Translations under genes and position numbers: made by a program | Shown here: positions 46,043 through 54,599 of the stretch, one piece after another | Layout: each line of letters starts with the position of its first letter | Position numbering within the stretch: the first letter of the stretch is position 1 | Source: Achromobacter pulmonis | GTDB lineage: Bacteria > Pseudomonadota > Gammaproteobacteria > Burkholderiales > Burkholderiaceae_B | Reading direction: 5' to 3' | Assembly: GCF_002885955.2 (NCBI RefSeq) | Contig: NZ_POQS01000005.1 | Coordinates: 134,555 to 198,554 of the forward strand | DNA: 64,000 nt | The notes under the pieces: model-generated | The model's database searches: none | Told to the model about the DNA's origin: nothing | What the model saw: only the letters and a program-made list of their open reading frames with translations

Positions 46043-46081
46043 CACGGGTTTCGCCTGGAATTATTTCCAGGCAGGCCCGTG
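46043..46081 (+). promoter_or_regulatory. Nested hairpin in the tpiA upstream region
   Basis: The inner stem GCCTGGAA/TTCCAGGC (46053-46060 with 46065-46072) is enclosed by CACGGG/CCCGTG (46043-46048 with 46076-46081). TACAAT at 46037-46042 could be a -10. No T tract follows. Confidence 0.55.
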
Positions 46082-46121
46082 GGCGCTTTTCGCCGCCCGC
46101 ATCCTCTCTAGACACTACGCC

Positions 46122-46868
46122 ATGACTTCAGTCGAAAACCGCGCCCGCCTCGTGCTGGGCAACTGGAAGATGCACGGTAACCTGGCCGAGAACGCTGCGT
46201 TGCTGACCGAGCTGCGCGCCGCGGATGCTGCGAGCCACTGCGAAATCGGCGTCTGCGTGCCGTTTCCGTACCTGGCGCAAGCCGCATCGGCCCTGACCGG
46301 AAGCAGTGTGTCCTGGGGGGCGCAGGACGTCAGCGCGCACGAAAAGGGCGCCTATACCGGCGAGGTGTCCGGCCCCATGCTGAAGGAATTCGGCTGCCGC
46401 TGGGCGCTGGCCGGCCATTCCGAGCGCCGCGTGCTGCACGGTGAAACCGACGAAGCGGTGGCCGCCAAGGCCCAGGCCGCCCTGGCCGCCGGCCTGACGC
46501 CGGTGGTCTGCGTCGGCGAATCGCTGGCCGACCGCGACGCCGGCAATACCCTGGCCGTGATCGAGCGCCAGCTCAAGCCGGTGCTGGCCCTGGGCGCCGA
46601 CGCCGTGTCGCGCATGGTGCTGGCCTATGAACCGGTCTGGGCCATCGGCACGGGCCGCAGCGCCAGCCCCGAGCAGGCCCAGGAAGTCCACGGCGCCATC
46701 CGCGCCTCGCTGCGCGCGCTGGGCGCGGAGCAGGTGCAAGTGTTGTACGGCGGCAGCGTCAAAGCTGCCAACGCCGCCAGTCTGTTCGCCATGACTGATA
46801 TCGACGGGGCCCTGGTCGGCGGCGCGTCGCTCGTGGCCGAAGAATTTTTGCGTATCGCCGCCATCTAA
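46122..46868 (+). CDS. tpiA: Triosephosphate isomerase
   Basis: This glycolytic/gluconeogenic enzyme interconverts dihydroxyacetone phosphate and glyceraldehyde 3-phosphate. The active site is complete: Lys in GNWKMHG (16), His in AGHSERR (near 100) and Glu in AYEPVWAIGTG (near 168). The phosphate loop GGSVKAANA is intact. Length 248. It sits upstream of secG (21-nt gap), the common betaproteobacterial order. Confidence 0.98.
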   Translation: MTSVENRARLVLGNWKMHGNLAENAALLTELRAADAASHCEIGVCVPFPYLAQAASALTGSSVSWGAQDVSAHEKGAYTGEVSGPMLKEFGCRWALAGHSERRVLHGETDEAVAAKAQAALAAGLTPVVCVGESLADRDAGNTLAVIERQLKPVLALGADAVSRMVLAYEPVWAIGTGRSASPEQAQEVHGAIRASLRALGAEQVQVLYGGSVKAANAASLFAMTDIDGALVGGASLVAEEFLRIAAI

Positions 46869-46889
46869 GTTTCCGCTCCGGAGTCTGTA

Positions 46890-47369
46890 ATGCCCATCAC
46901 GTTCAAACTTCTGCTGGCCGTCCAAGTGATCTCGGCGCTGGCTATCATCGTCCTGGTCCTGCTGCAGCAGGGCAAAGGCGCCGACATGGGGTCCGCCTTC
47001 GGCAGCGGCTCGGCCGGCAGCCTGTTCGGCGCCACCGGCGCCGCGAACTTCCTGTCGCGCGCGACCAAGTGGGCCGCCGTCGTGTTCTTCGCGTCCACCG
47101 CTGGCCTGGCCTACTTCAGCCACCAGGGCTCGGCCGCTCCCGGCGTCGATTCGGGCGTGATGCAAAGCTACCCGGCCGACCGTTCGGTGCCCCAGGTGCC
47201 GGGTTCGTCGGCGCCGGCCTCGTCCGTGCCGGGCGCCGCCTCGGTGCCCGCCGCCCCGGCCAAGCCCGACGCCTCGGTGCCGTCGGTGCCGGCGGCTCCG
47301 GCCACCCCCGCGCCCGCCGCGCCGGCTCCGGCCGCCGGCGACAAGCCGGCCGAAACGCCGGCGAAGTAA
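46890..47369 (+). CDS. secG: Preprotein translocase subunit SecG with a Pro/Ala-rich C-terminal extension
   Basis: SecG is the small subunit of the SecYEG translocon. Two membrane helices (about 4-24 and 50-72) flank the conserved LLQQGKGADMGSAFGSGSAG loop. About 75 residues then follow that are almost entirely Ala, Pro, Val and Ser. Total 159 residues, longer than the usual 75-110. GGAG precedes ATG 46890. Confidence 0.94.
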   Translation: MPITFKLLLAVQVISALAIIVLVLLQQGKGADMGSAFGSGSAGSLFGATGAANFLSRATKWAAVVFFASTAGLAYFSHQGSAAPGVDSGVMQSYPADRSVPQVPGSSAPASSVPGAASVPAAPAKPDASVPSVPAAPATPAPAAPAPAAGDKPAETPAK

Positions 47370-47386
47370 GCCACAGCAGTCCACGG

Positions 47387-47409
47387 GGCCGGCGCAAGCC
47401 GGCCTTTTT
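47387..47409 (+). terminator. Rho-independent terminator of tpiA-secG
   Basis: GGCCGGC (47387-47393) pairs with GCCGGCC (47398-47404), GCAA tetraloop, then TTTTT. Confidence 0.9.
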
Positions 47410-47523
47410 CATGGGCGCGCTGGAACGTCATGGTCGCGCTGGAACGGCCTGCGATAATGCGGGCGGACGGCGGCCGGCGAGGATGCGCGGGCCGCCGGCA
47501 CAGGTATTTTCGGATCGGCCCCC

Positions 47524-48420
47524 ATGGAAAAGCGTTTGATGCCATCGATGATGGCGCTGCAGTGTTTCGAGGCGGTGGCGCGGCACATGAGCTTCACGCG
47601 CGCCGCCGAGGAACTGCACATGACCCAGAGCGCGATCAGCAAACAGATCGCGCAACTCGAGGCGCTGCTGCGCAACCCGCTGTTCCTGCGGGTGCGGCGG
47701 CGCCTGCAGTTGACGCCGGCGGGCGCGCTGTACCAGTCCGAGGTCCGGGCCATCCTGAACCAGGTGGACATGTCCTCGCGCTACATCCTGACCTACGGCA
47801 GCGAGACGCAGGTTCTCACCATCGGCACCCAGCCGACCTTCGGCGCGCGCTGGCTGATCCCGCGCCTCAAGCGCTTCATGGCCGCGCATCCGGACATCCA
47901 GGTCAAGGTCCGCAGCGAGACCCGGCCGTTCGACCTGATGCAGGCCAAGATCGACATTTCGTTCTTCTTCGGCCACGGCACCTTGCCCGGCGCCCAGTGC
48001 CGCGAATTGTTCGAGGCCGAAGTGGTGCCGGTCTGCGCGCCCGGCTTCCTGCCGGGCGACCGGGTCGACAGCCTGGAAGCGCTGAGCGCGCAGGAACTGA
48101 TCCAGTGCGCCTCGCGGCCCGAGGCCTGGCACGACTATTTCTCGCACCAGCAGTTCCAGTCCGACCGCAGCTACCACGGGCCGCGCTTCGACACTTTCTA
48201 CATGTGCGTGCGCGCCGCCGAAAGCGGCTGCGGCATCGCGCTGACCCCGCGCCTGCTGGCCGAGGAAGAGCTGCAGGCCGGCAAGCTGGTGATCCCGTGG
48301 GGCTACGTGCAGCCCAGCGACGGCGCGTATTTCGTCGCCTATTCCGAGCATTCGGCCGAGGTGCCGAAGATCAAGCAGTTCGTCGCCTGGGTCGAGCAGG
48401 AAGCCGCGCGCCGTCCATGA
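47524..48420 (+). CDS. LysR-family regulator (GcvA-like)
   Basis: This is a LysR regulator of 298 residues. The HTH spans residues about 6-65 (MALQCFEAVARHMSFTRAAEEL, TQSAISKQIAQLE), the GcvA/AmpR-like subtype. The effector domain follows from about 93 (LTIGTQPTFGARWLIPRLKRF). It is upstream of the HglS operon on the same strand with a 94-nt gap, so it may regulate that operon. Confidence 0.9.
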   Translation: MEKRLMPSMMALQCFEAVARHMSFTRAAEELHMTQSAISKQIAQLEALLRNPLFLRVRRRLQLTPAGALYQSEVRAILNQVDMSSRYILTYGSETQVLTIGTQPTFGARWLIPRLKRFMAAHPDIQVKVRSETRPFDLMQAKIDISFFFGHGTLPGAQCRELFEAEVVPVCAPGFLPGDRVDSLEALSAQELIQCASRPEAWHDYFSHQQFQSDRSYHGPRFDTFYMCVRAAESGCGIALTPRLLAEEELQAGKLVIPWGYVQPSDGAYFVAYSEHSAEVPKIKQFVAWVEQEAARRP

Positions 48421-48514
48421 AAAAATGGACTGATTAAGCCGAATTTTTTCATTTGATTGCGGCGGCGCGGCATGATTTCATGCGGGCCTTGTCTACCGAT
48501 GCGCCAAGCCCGCC

Positions 48515-49912
48515 ATGAATCAGAATTTCGTCAGCCCCGACCAGATCCGCGCCTGGTTCTCCCGCGCCATGTCCGACATGTACAAGTCGGAAGTGCCCCT
48601 GTATGACACGCTGCTGGACCTGGTCGCCCAGGTCAACGCCAAGACCCTCGCCGAGCAGCCCGAACTGGCCGCACAGCTGGCGCGCACGGGCGAGATCGAG
48701 CGCCTGGACATCGAGCGCCATGGCGCCATCCGCGTGGGCACGGCCGAAGAGCTGTCCAATATGCGCCGCGTGTTCGCCGTGATGGGCATGCAGCCCGTGG
48801 GCTATTACGATCTGTCGCCGGCCGGCGTGCCGGTGCACTCCACCGCGTTTCGCGCCACCCACGAGCAGGCGCTGCAGGCCAGCCCGTTCCGCGTCTTCAC
48901 CTCGCTGCTGCGCCTGGAACTGATCGACGACGCCGCGCTGCGCGAGAAGGCCGCACGCATCCTGGCGGCGCGCCGCATCTTCACCCCGCGGGCGCTGGAA
49001 CTGGCCGCGCGCTTCGAAGCCGAGGGCGGCCTGGACGAGGCCTGCGCCCGGGAATTCGTGGCCGAAGCCCTGCACACGTTCCGCTGGCACGGCGAAGCCA
49101 CCGTCAGCCTGCAGGACTACCAGGAGCTGCATGGCCAGCACCGCCTGATCGCCGACGTGGTGGCCTTCAAGGGTCCGCACATCAACCACCTGACGCCGCG
49201 CACGCTGGACATCGACGAAGCCCAGGCCGAGATGCCGCGCCGCGGCGTGGCCGCCAAGGCCGTGATCGAAGGCCCGCCGCCGCGCAAGTGCCCGATGCTG
49301 CTGCGCCAGACCAGCTTCAAGGCGCTGGAGGAAGCCGTCAGCTTCATCGGCGCCGACGGCCGCGCCGCGCCCGGCAGCCATACGGCCCGCTTCGGCGAGA
49401 TCGAACAGCGCGGCGTCGCGCTCACGCGCAAGGGCCGCGCGCTGTACGACCACCTGCTGGACCTGGCGCGCAGCCGCAATCCGGGCGCGACCAACGAAAG
49501 CAATGCCGCCGCCTACATGCAGAACCTGCAGGACTGCTTCGCCGCGTTTCCGGACGACTACTCGGAACTGCATGCCCAGGGCCTGGCTTATTTCCGCTAC
49601 TACCTGACCGGCAAGACCGGCGCGCCGGCCAGCGCCGACGCGCAAGCGCTGATCGAGCAGGGCTACATCCGCTACGAGCCGCTGGTGTACGAAGACTTCC
49701 TGCCGGTCAGCGCCGCCGGCATCTTCCAGTCGAACCTGGGCGACAAGGGCCAGGCCGAATACGCGCAGAACGCCAGCCAGGCCGCTTTCGAGCAGGCGCT
49801 GGGCGCGCCGGTGCTGGACGAGCTGGCGCTCTACCAGGACACGCAGGATCGCTCGCTGGCGGCCTGTCTGCAGGCGCTGGGCGTGCAGGCCGGCGAGCCG
49901 GCGGTAGCATGA
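48515..49912 (+). CDS. 2-oxoadipate dioxygenase/decarboxylase (HglS, DUF1338 family)
   Basis: HglS-type enzymes (vicinal-oxygen-chelate fold, non-heme iron) convert 2-oxoadipate to D-2-hydroxyglutarate and CO2 in D-lysine degradation. The DUF1338 features are VPVHSTAFRAT (His ligand), SPFRVFTSLLRLELI, HINHLTPRTLDID (second His) and a C-terminal YEDFLPVSAAGIFQSNL (Glu ligand). Length 465 fits. Start at 48515 follows CCGCC. It is coupled to the FMN dehydrogenase by an ATGA overlap. Substrate is family inference. Confidence 0.85.
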   Translation: MNQNFVSPDQIRAWFSRAMSDMYKSEVPLYDTLLDLVAQVNAKTLAEQPELAAQLARTGEIERLDIERHGAIRVGTAEELSNMRRVFAVMGMQPVGYYDLSPAGVPVHSTAFRATHEQALQASPFRVFTSLLRLELIDDAALREKAARILAARRIFTPRALELAARFEAEGGLDEACAREFVAEALHTFRWHGEATVSLQDYQELHGQHRLIADVVAFKGPHINHLTPRTLDIDEAQAEMPRRGVAAKAVIEGPPPRKCPMLLRQTSFKALEEAVSFIGADGRAAPGSHTARFGEIEQRGVALTRKGRALYDHLLDLARSRNPGATNESNAAAYMQNLQDCFAAFPDDYSELHAQGLAYFRYYLTGKTGAPASADAQALIEQGYIRYEPLVYEDFLPVSAAGIFQSNLGDKGQAEYAQNASQAAFEQALGAPVLDELALYQDTQDRSLAACLQALGVQAGEPAVA

Positions 49913-51084
49913 GCCGGCTGGACCGCTGCCTGTCGGTGCGCGACTTCGAGCGCGAGGCGCGGCGCATCATGCCGCGCTGCGTCGAAGGCTACGTCTGCGG
50001 CGGCACCGAGGACGGCGCTTCGCTGGCCGAGTCGGTGCGCGCCCTGGGCGACGTCGGGTTCCGGCCGCGGGGGCTGCGCGTAGTGGACCAGCGCAACAGC
50101 AAGGTCGAACTCTACGGCCAGACCTACGCCATGCCGGTGGGTTTCGCGCCCACCGGATTCTCCGCCATCGTCATGCACGAGTGCGACCTGGCGCTGGCGC
50201 AGGCCGCGCAGCACGCCGAGATTCCGTTCATCATCAGCGGCGCTTCCAGCGTGCCGCTGGAACGCCTGCAGCAGGCCACGGGCAAGCGCTGCTGGTACCA
50301 GGCCTATCTGCCGGGCAACACCGAACGCATCGGCAGGCTGTTGGGCCGCCTGCGCCAGGCCGAGATCCCGGTGCTGGTGGTCACCATCGACACCTGCGTA
50401 GGCGCGAACCGCGAGAACCTGCAGCGCCTGGCCTTCACCGTGCCTTTCAAGATGAGCGCCAGCGTGGTGCTCGACGGCCTGCGGCATCCGCGCTGGAGCC
50501 TGAACGTCTTCATGCGCACGCTGCTGGGCAGCGGCGTGCCGCGCTTCTCGAATCTTTACGAGGAGATCGGCCCGCCCATCACGCAGGACCCGCCCAACGG
50601 CTTTCGCGGCGAACGCGACAAGCTGTCGTGGGAGCACATCCGCTGGATTCGCGAGAACTGGCCGGGCAAGCTGGTGCTCAAGGGCGTGATGCATCCCGAC
50701 GACGCGCGCCAGGCCTGCGCGGCCGGCGCCGACGGCGTCATCGTCTCCAACCACGGCGGCCGCCAGCTGGACGGCTGCATTTCGCCGCTGCAGGCGCTGC
50801 CCGAGATCGTGGCGGCGGTGCCGCCCGGATTTCCGGTCATGGTCGACGGCGGATTCCGCCGCGGCTCGGACGTGCTCAAGGCGGTGGCCCTGGGCGCGCG
50901 CATGGTGTTCACCGGCAGGCCGCAGCTTTTCGGGGCGGCGGTCGGCGGCCAGGCCGGCATCCGCAAGGTGGCCGCGATTTTCCGCAGCGAAATCTCGACC
51001 GACCTGGCGCTGCTGGGCTGCAGCAGCCTGGCCGACGTCACGCCGGATCTGATCGCGCCGATACGGCCGGCCAGCCCGGCATAG
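49909..51084 (+). CDS. FMN-dependent alpha-hydroxy acid dehydrogenase/oxidase
   Basis: This is a TIM-barrel flavoenzyme of 391 residues that oxidises an L-2-hydroxy acid to the 2-oxo acid, similar to lactate or mandelate dehydrogenase. It has FMN-contacting LVVTIDT and VDGGFRRGSDVLKA, and the active-site stretch SNHGGRQLDG with the catalytic His and substrate-binding Arg. It starts at 49909 in an ATGA overlap with the HglS gene, so translation is coupled. A 2-hydroxyadipate substrate would feed HglS (inference). Confidence 0.9.
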   Translation: MSRLDRCLSVRDFEREARRIMPRCVEGYVCGGTEDGASLAESVRALGDVGFRPRGLRVVDQRNSKVELYGQTYAMPVGFAPTGFSAIVMHECDLALAQAAQHAEIPFIISGASSVPLERLQQATGKRCWYQAYLPGNTERIGRLLGRLRQAEIPVLVVTIDTCVGANRENLQRLAFTVPFKMSASVVLDGLRHPRWSLNVFMRTLLGSGVPRFSNLYEEIGPPITQDPPNGFRGERDKLSWEHIRWIRENWPGKLVLKGVMHPDDARQACAAGADGVIVSNHGGRQLDGCISPLQALPEIVAAVPPGFPVMVDGGFRRGSDVLKAVALGARMVFTGRPQLFGAAVGGQAGIRKVAAIFRSEISTDLALLGCSSLADVTPDLIAPIRPASPA

Positions 51085-51163
51085 GCCGCCGCCAGCCCCC
51101 CACAACGATAAAAACGGCCGCGCCCGCCCGGGGCGCGCCGATCCGCTTTCGACAGGAGGAAAC

Positions 51164-52153
51164 ATGAAGAAGATCCATACCAGACTGGCCGCCGCCGCGG
51201 CGGCGCTCGCCTGCTTCGCGTCGGCGCCGGCCCACGCCCAGGCCGATGCCTATCCGTCCAAGCCGGTGCGGCTGGTCGTGGGCTATGCCCCCGGCGGCAC
51301 CACCGACATCAGCGCCCGCATGATCGCCGACGTGCTGGGCAAGGAGTTCGGCCAGACTTTCGTGGTCGAGAACAAGCCTGGCGCCAACAGCAACATCGGC
51401 GCCGAGTCGGTGGTGCGCGCGCCCGCCGACGGCTACACCTTGTTCGTGGGGTCCATCTCGACCGCCATCAACCAGTCCCTGTACTCCAAGATGTCGTTCG
51501 ACGCGCTCAAGGACCTGGACGCCGTCGCGCTGCTGAACGTGGTGCCCAACATCCTGGCGGTCAACGCCGCCGTGCCCGTCAAGACCGTGCAGGAATACAT
51601 CGATTACGCCAAAAAGCATCCCGGCAAGCTGACCTGCGCCTCGCCTGGCAACGGCTCGTCCGCGCACCTGGGCTGCGAGCTCTTCAAGATGAAGACCGGC
51701 ATCGACATCCTGCACGTGCCGTATCGCGGCAGTGGCCCGGCCGTGGCCGACCTGCTGGGCGGACAGGTCGATTCCATCTTCGACAACCTGCCGCCGCTGC
51801 TGCCGCACGTGCGCGCCGGCAAGCTCACCGGCCTGGCCGTCACCACCGGCAGCCGCGTGCCGTTCGCGCCCGAAATCCCCACCATCGCCGAATCTGGCGT
51901 GGCCGGCTTCGACGTGGCGGCCTGGTTCGGCGTATTCGCGCCCGCCGGCACCCCGGCGGACATCGTGCAGAAGGTCAATACCGCCATCAACAAGGCCCTG
52001 GCATCCGACCCCGCGCTGGCGGCCAGCTACCAGAACAACGGCTTTCTGATGCCCCCGCCGCCCAACACGCCGCAGGCGTTCAAGGCCTTCATGGAAAGCG
52101 AAACCCGCAAATGGGACGAAGTCGTCAAGGCGACGAACCTGCAGATCAACTAG
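51164..52153 (+). CDS. Bug-family receptor
   Basis: This 329-residue periplasmic receptor has the signal KIHTRLAAAAAALACFASAPAH ahead of QADAYPSKPVRL and the Bug set VVGYAPGGTTDISAR, VENKPGANSNIG, DGYTLFVGS and HVPYRGSGP. CAGGAGG precedes ATG 51164. It is the last gene of the HglS-FMN dehydrogenase unit and probably brings in that pathway's acid; identity unknown. Confidence 0.9.
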   Translation: MKKIHTRLAAAAAALACFASAPAHAQADAYPSKPVRLVVGYAPGGTTDISARMIADVLGKEFGQTFVVENKPGANSNIGAESVVRAPADGYTLFVGSISTAINQSLYSKMSFDALKDLDAVALLNVVPNILAVNAAVPVKTVQEYIDYAKKHPGKLTCASPGNGSSAHLGCELFKMKTGIDILHVPYRGSGPAVADLLGGQVDSIFDNLPPLLPHVRAGKLTGLAVTTGSRVPFAPEIPTIAESGVAGFDVAAWFGVFAPAGTPADIVQKVNTAINKALASDPALAASYQNNGFLMPPPPNTPQAFKAFMESETRKWDEVVKATNLQIN

Positions 52154-52240
52154 AATTGCTGCAACTCGGCGGGAGCGGGCCGGACGACAAAGAACCGGCC
52201 GCTTCCCCCGAATCGCAATTTGCGTGGTAGAATGCTCGAC

Positions 52241-52268
52241 TTTCCAGGAAGTTATGATTTTCTGGAAA
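52241..52268 (+). other. Hairpin immediately 5' of tRNA-Leu(GAG)
   Basis: TTTCCAG (52241-52247) pairs with CTGGAAA (52262-52268), ending 5 nt before the mature tRNA. A TAGAAT box (52228-52233) upstream may be the -10. Confidence 0.45.
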
Positions 52269-52273
52269 CCCCA

Positions 52274-52358
52274 GCCGACGTGGTGAAATTGGTAGACACG
52301 CTATCTTGAGGGGGTAGTGGCGAAAGCTGTGCGAGTTCGAGTCTCGCCGTCGGCACCA
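52274..52358 (+). tRNA. tRNA-Leu(GAG)
   Basis: Leucine tRNA for CUC and CUU codons. Acceptor GCCGACG pairs with CGTCGGC; the anticodon loop TTGAGGG gives anticodon GAG; variable arm present; CCA encoded. Length 85 nt. It sits at the transition from the HglS unit to the right-hand catabolic region. Confidence 0.96.
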
Positions 52359-52619
52359 AGCATTTGGAATCCGTTGAACTCATATAATCAATAACGTTCA
52401 ATTTCAACGGGTTGCAGGATAGGGCCTAGATCCATTGACTGCAGAAAATCAAGTTTTCGCAGGCAACATCCGAGGCAGGCCCCAGGCAATCCCCACGCAT
52501 GCCAAGCATCCAGAAGATGGCGAAAGCTCACCGCACTTCGCCTTCCACGATGCGCGCCGCACTGCCGCCGCGACCGATCCTCCTCCTGACAGCCGCCGGC
52601 GCAGGCCGCCCCTCGCCGC
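52359..52619. other. Intergenic region after tRNA-Leu(GAG)
   Basis: No supported gene. An 8-nt inverted repeat CCGTTGAA (52371-52378) / TTCAACGG (52403-52410) encloses an AT-rich spacer. The rest is featureless. No integrase fragment or repeat of the tRNA 3' end was found inside the window. Confidence 0.5.
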
Positions 52620-53603
52620 TCAGTTTCCGTCCACGCGCAACACCAGCGACCTGAGGCGGGAGCGGTCCTCCAACATGGCGTGCGCCCCGGCCGCATCGCG
52701 CAGCGGCAGTTCCTGGCTTTCCGGAATGTCCAGGGCGCCTTCCTGGCACGCGGCAAAGTAGCGCCGGGCAGCATCGCGCAGCAGCGCGGGCGTTCGCACG
52801 TGCTGGAAGACACTGGGCCGGGAAAGCGAATTGGATTTCGGAAAGAGCATCGACACTTCGAAGGCGGGCACGGCGCCCGACGCCTGGCCGTAGTTCGCGA
52901 GATGCCCGAAGGGCGCCAGGCATTCCATCGAGCCGAAGAACGTGTCCTTGCCCACCGCGTCGTACGCGACCTGGACGCCGGCGTTCCCGGTGATCTCGCG
53001 CACGCGCGCCACGAAGTCCTCGTCGCGGTAGCGCACCACCGAATGGCAGCCGGCCGCCAGCGCCAGCGGCACCTTCTCCGCGGAGCCCACCGTGCCGATC
53101 ACATTGGCTCCCAGGTGCCGCGCCCATTGGCACAGCAGCGTCCCGACCCCGCCCGCCGCCGCATGCACCAGCACCCAATCGCCTTCCTGGACGGCATACA
53201 CGCGCTGGACCAGCATCTGCGCGGTCAGGCCCTTGAGCAACGAAGACGCGGCCGTGATGTCGGACACGCCGTCCGGCAGCGGCACCAGGAGATCCGCGGC
53301 GATGGCGCGCCGTTCGGAATAGGCGCCATATTGCCGGGTGACATAGGCGACGCGGTCGCCCGGCTTGAAATCCCGTACGTCCCTTCCGGCCGCTACGACG
53401 ACGCCGGCCGCCTCGATGCCAGGAATACCCGGCAGGGCCAGGGTCTTGTAAAGACCCGAGCGCACATACGCGTCGTGATAGTTCACGCCGACGGCGGTAT
53501 GGCGCAGCAGCACTTCATGCGCCTGCGGCTCGGCGACTTCGATGGGTTCCCACTGCAGGACATCCGGGCCTCCGGTGGTGCGCATGACGATGGCTGAAGT
53601 CAT
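52620..53603 (-). CDS. NADPH:quinone oxidoreductase-like MDR (QorA type)
   Basis: This zinc-less medium-chain reductase of 327 residues has GVNYHDAYVRSGLYKTLALPG at the substrate side and the NADPH loop HAAAGGVGTLLCQWA (near 145-160). The end lies at RSLVLRVDGN. GAGGA precedes ATG 53603. It follows the SDR gene by 27 nt, so both form an operon divergent from the ThDP enzyme gene. Confidence 0.9.
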   Translation of the reverse strand: MTSAIVMRTTGGPDVLQWEPIEVAEPQAHEVLLRHTAVGVNYHDAYVRSGLYKTLALPGIPGIEAAGVVVAAGRDVRDFKPGDRVAYVTRQYGAYSERRAIAADLLVPLPDGVSDITAASSLLKGLTAQMLVQRVYAVQEGDWVLVHAAAGGVGTLLCQWARHLGANVIGTVGSAEKVPLALAAGCHSVVRYRDEDFVARVREITGNAGVQVAYDAVGKDTFFGSMECLAPFGHLANYGQASGAVPAFEVSMLFPKSNSLSRPSVFQHVRTPALLRDAARRYFAACQEGALDIPESQELPLRDAAGAHAMLEDRSRLRSLVLRVDGN

Positions 53604-53630
53604 GGATTTTCCTCTTGTTCGATGAAGGGG

Positions 53631-54434
53631 TTACAGGGTGCCGGGATAGGCGCCGCCGTCAATCAGCAGATTCTGCGCCGTAATGTAGGCGGCCTGCCGG
53701 CTGCAAAGAAAGGCGCAGGCGGCCCCGAATTCCTCCGCGTGTCCAAAGCGCCGCGCGGGAATGGCGTCCAGGCGCTTGGCGATGTAGGCCTCCAGTTCCA
53801 TCGCCGCCTGAGCGGCGCCCGCGGCCAGATTGGACCTGAGCCGGTCCGTATCGAACGTGCCGGGCAAGAGGTTGTTGATGGTGACGCCGCTGCCCGCGAC
53901 CTGGCGCGCCAGCCCCGCCACAAAGCCGGTAAGGCCGCTGCGCGCCCCGTTGGACAGGCCCAGATAAGGGCTGGGGGCCTTTACCGCCGTGCTGGTGATA
54001 TTGCAGATCCGCCCCCAGCCGCGCGACATCATGCCATCCAGCGTCTCGCGCATCAGCGCGATCGGGGTGAGCATGTTGGCGTCGAGCGCGCGGTGCCAGG
54101 CCGCGTCGTCCCAATCACGGAAATCGCCCGCGGGCGGGCCTCCCGCGTTCGTCACGAGTATGTCGAATTCCCCCCGTGCGCCGCCGGGCAGCCGGGCGGC
54201 GGCTGCAAGCGCGTCCGCGCGCCCTTCCGGGGTCGTGATGTCGGCGGCGACGGCCTCCACGCTTACCGGCCCCAACGATCTCAGATGCCCGGCCGCGGCC
54301 TGAAGCGGGGGCTCGTTGCGCGCCACGATCACCAGATGCACGCCGGCCCGCGCCAAGGCCTGGGCGCAGGCGTAGCCCAATCCCTTGCTGGCAGCGCACA
54401 CCAACGCTCTCTTTCCTGAAATACCGAGGTCCAT
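53631..54434 (-). CDS. Short-chain dehydrogenase/reductase, atypical catalytic region
   Basis: This is a 267-residue SDR with cofactor motif CAASKGLGYACAQALA (NADP binding) and VTNAGGPP in place of the common NNAG. The catalytic Ser is in NITSTAVKAP, but the following segment reads PYLGLSNGARSG, so the canonical Tyr-x-x-x-Lys is not evident. A C-terminal DGGAYPG is normal. GGAGGAG precedes ATG 54434. It resembles FabG-like subgroups with a degenerate active site. Reaction uncertain. Confidence 0.85.
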   Translation of the reverse strand: MDLGISGKRALVCAASKGLGYACAQALARAGVHLVIVARNEPPLQAAAGHLRSLGPVSVEAVAADITTPEGRADALAAAARLPGGARGEFDILVTNAGGPPAGDFRDWDDAAWHRALDANMLTPIALMRETLDGMMSRGWGRICNITSTAVKAPSPYLGLSNGARSGLTGFVAGLARQVAGSGVTINNLLPGTFDTDRLRSNLAAGAAQAAMELEAYIAKRLDAIPARRFGHAEEFGAACAFLCSRQAAYITAQNLLIDGGAYPGTL

Positions 54435-54521
54435 CGTCTCCTCCATTTCCTTTGTGCGACAAGGCGGCACTTTGCATGCGACGCCGGTACGCGCATTATT
54501 TATCAAAATAAATTTTGCTGC

Positions 54522-54550
54522 TTGTGAAATTTTACTTTCATTATTATGAT
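54522..54550 (+). promoter_or_regulatory. Promoter candidate for the ThDP enzyme operon
   Basis: TTGTGA (54522-54527), a 17-nt spacer and TATGAT (54545-54550) within an AT-rich stretch. It would place the start near 54557 and therefore downstream of the in-frame ATG at 54546. Confidence 0.5.
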
Positions 54551-54599
54551 GAAAACCGAAAATTCACCCCTCTCCATCTACGCAACCATCCGAGAAGCA

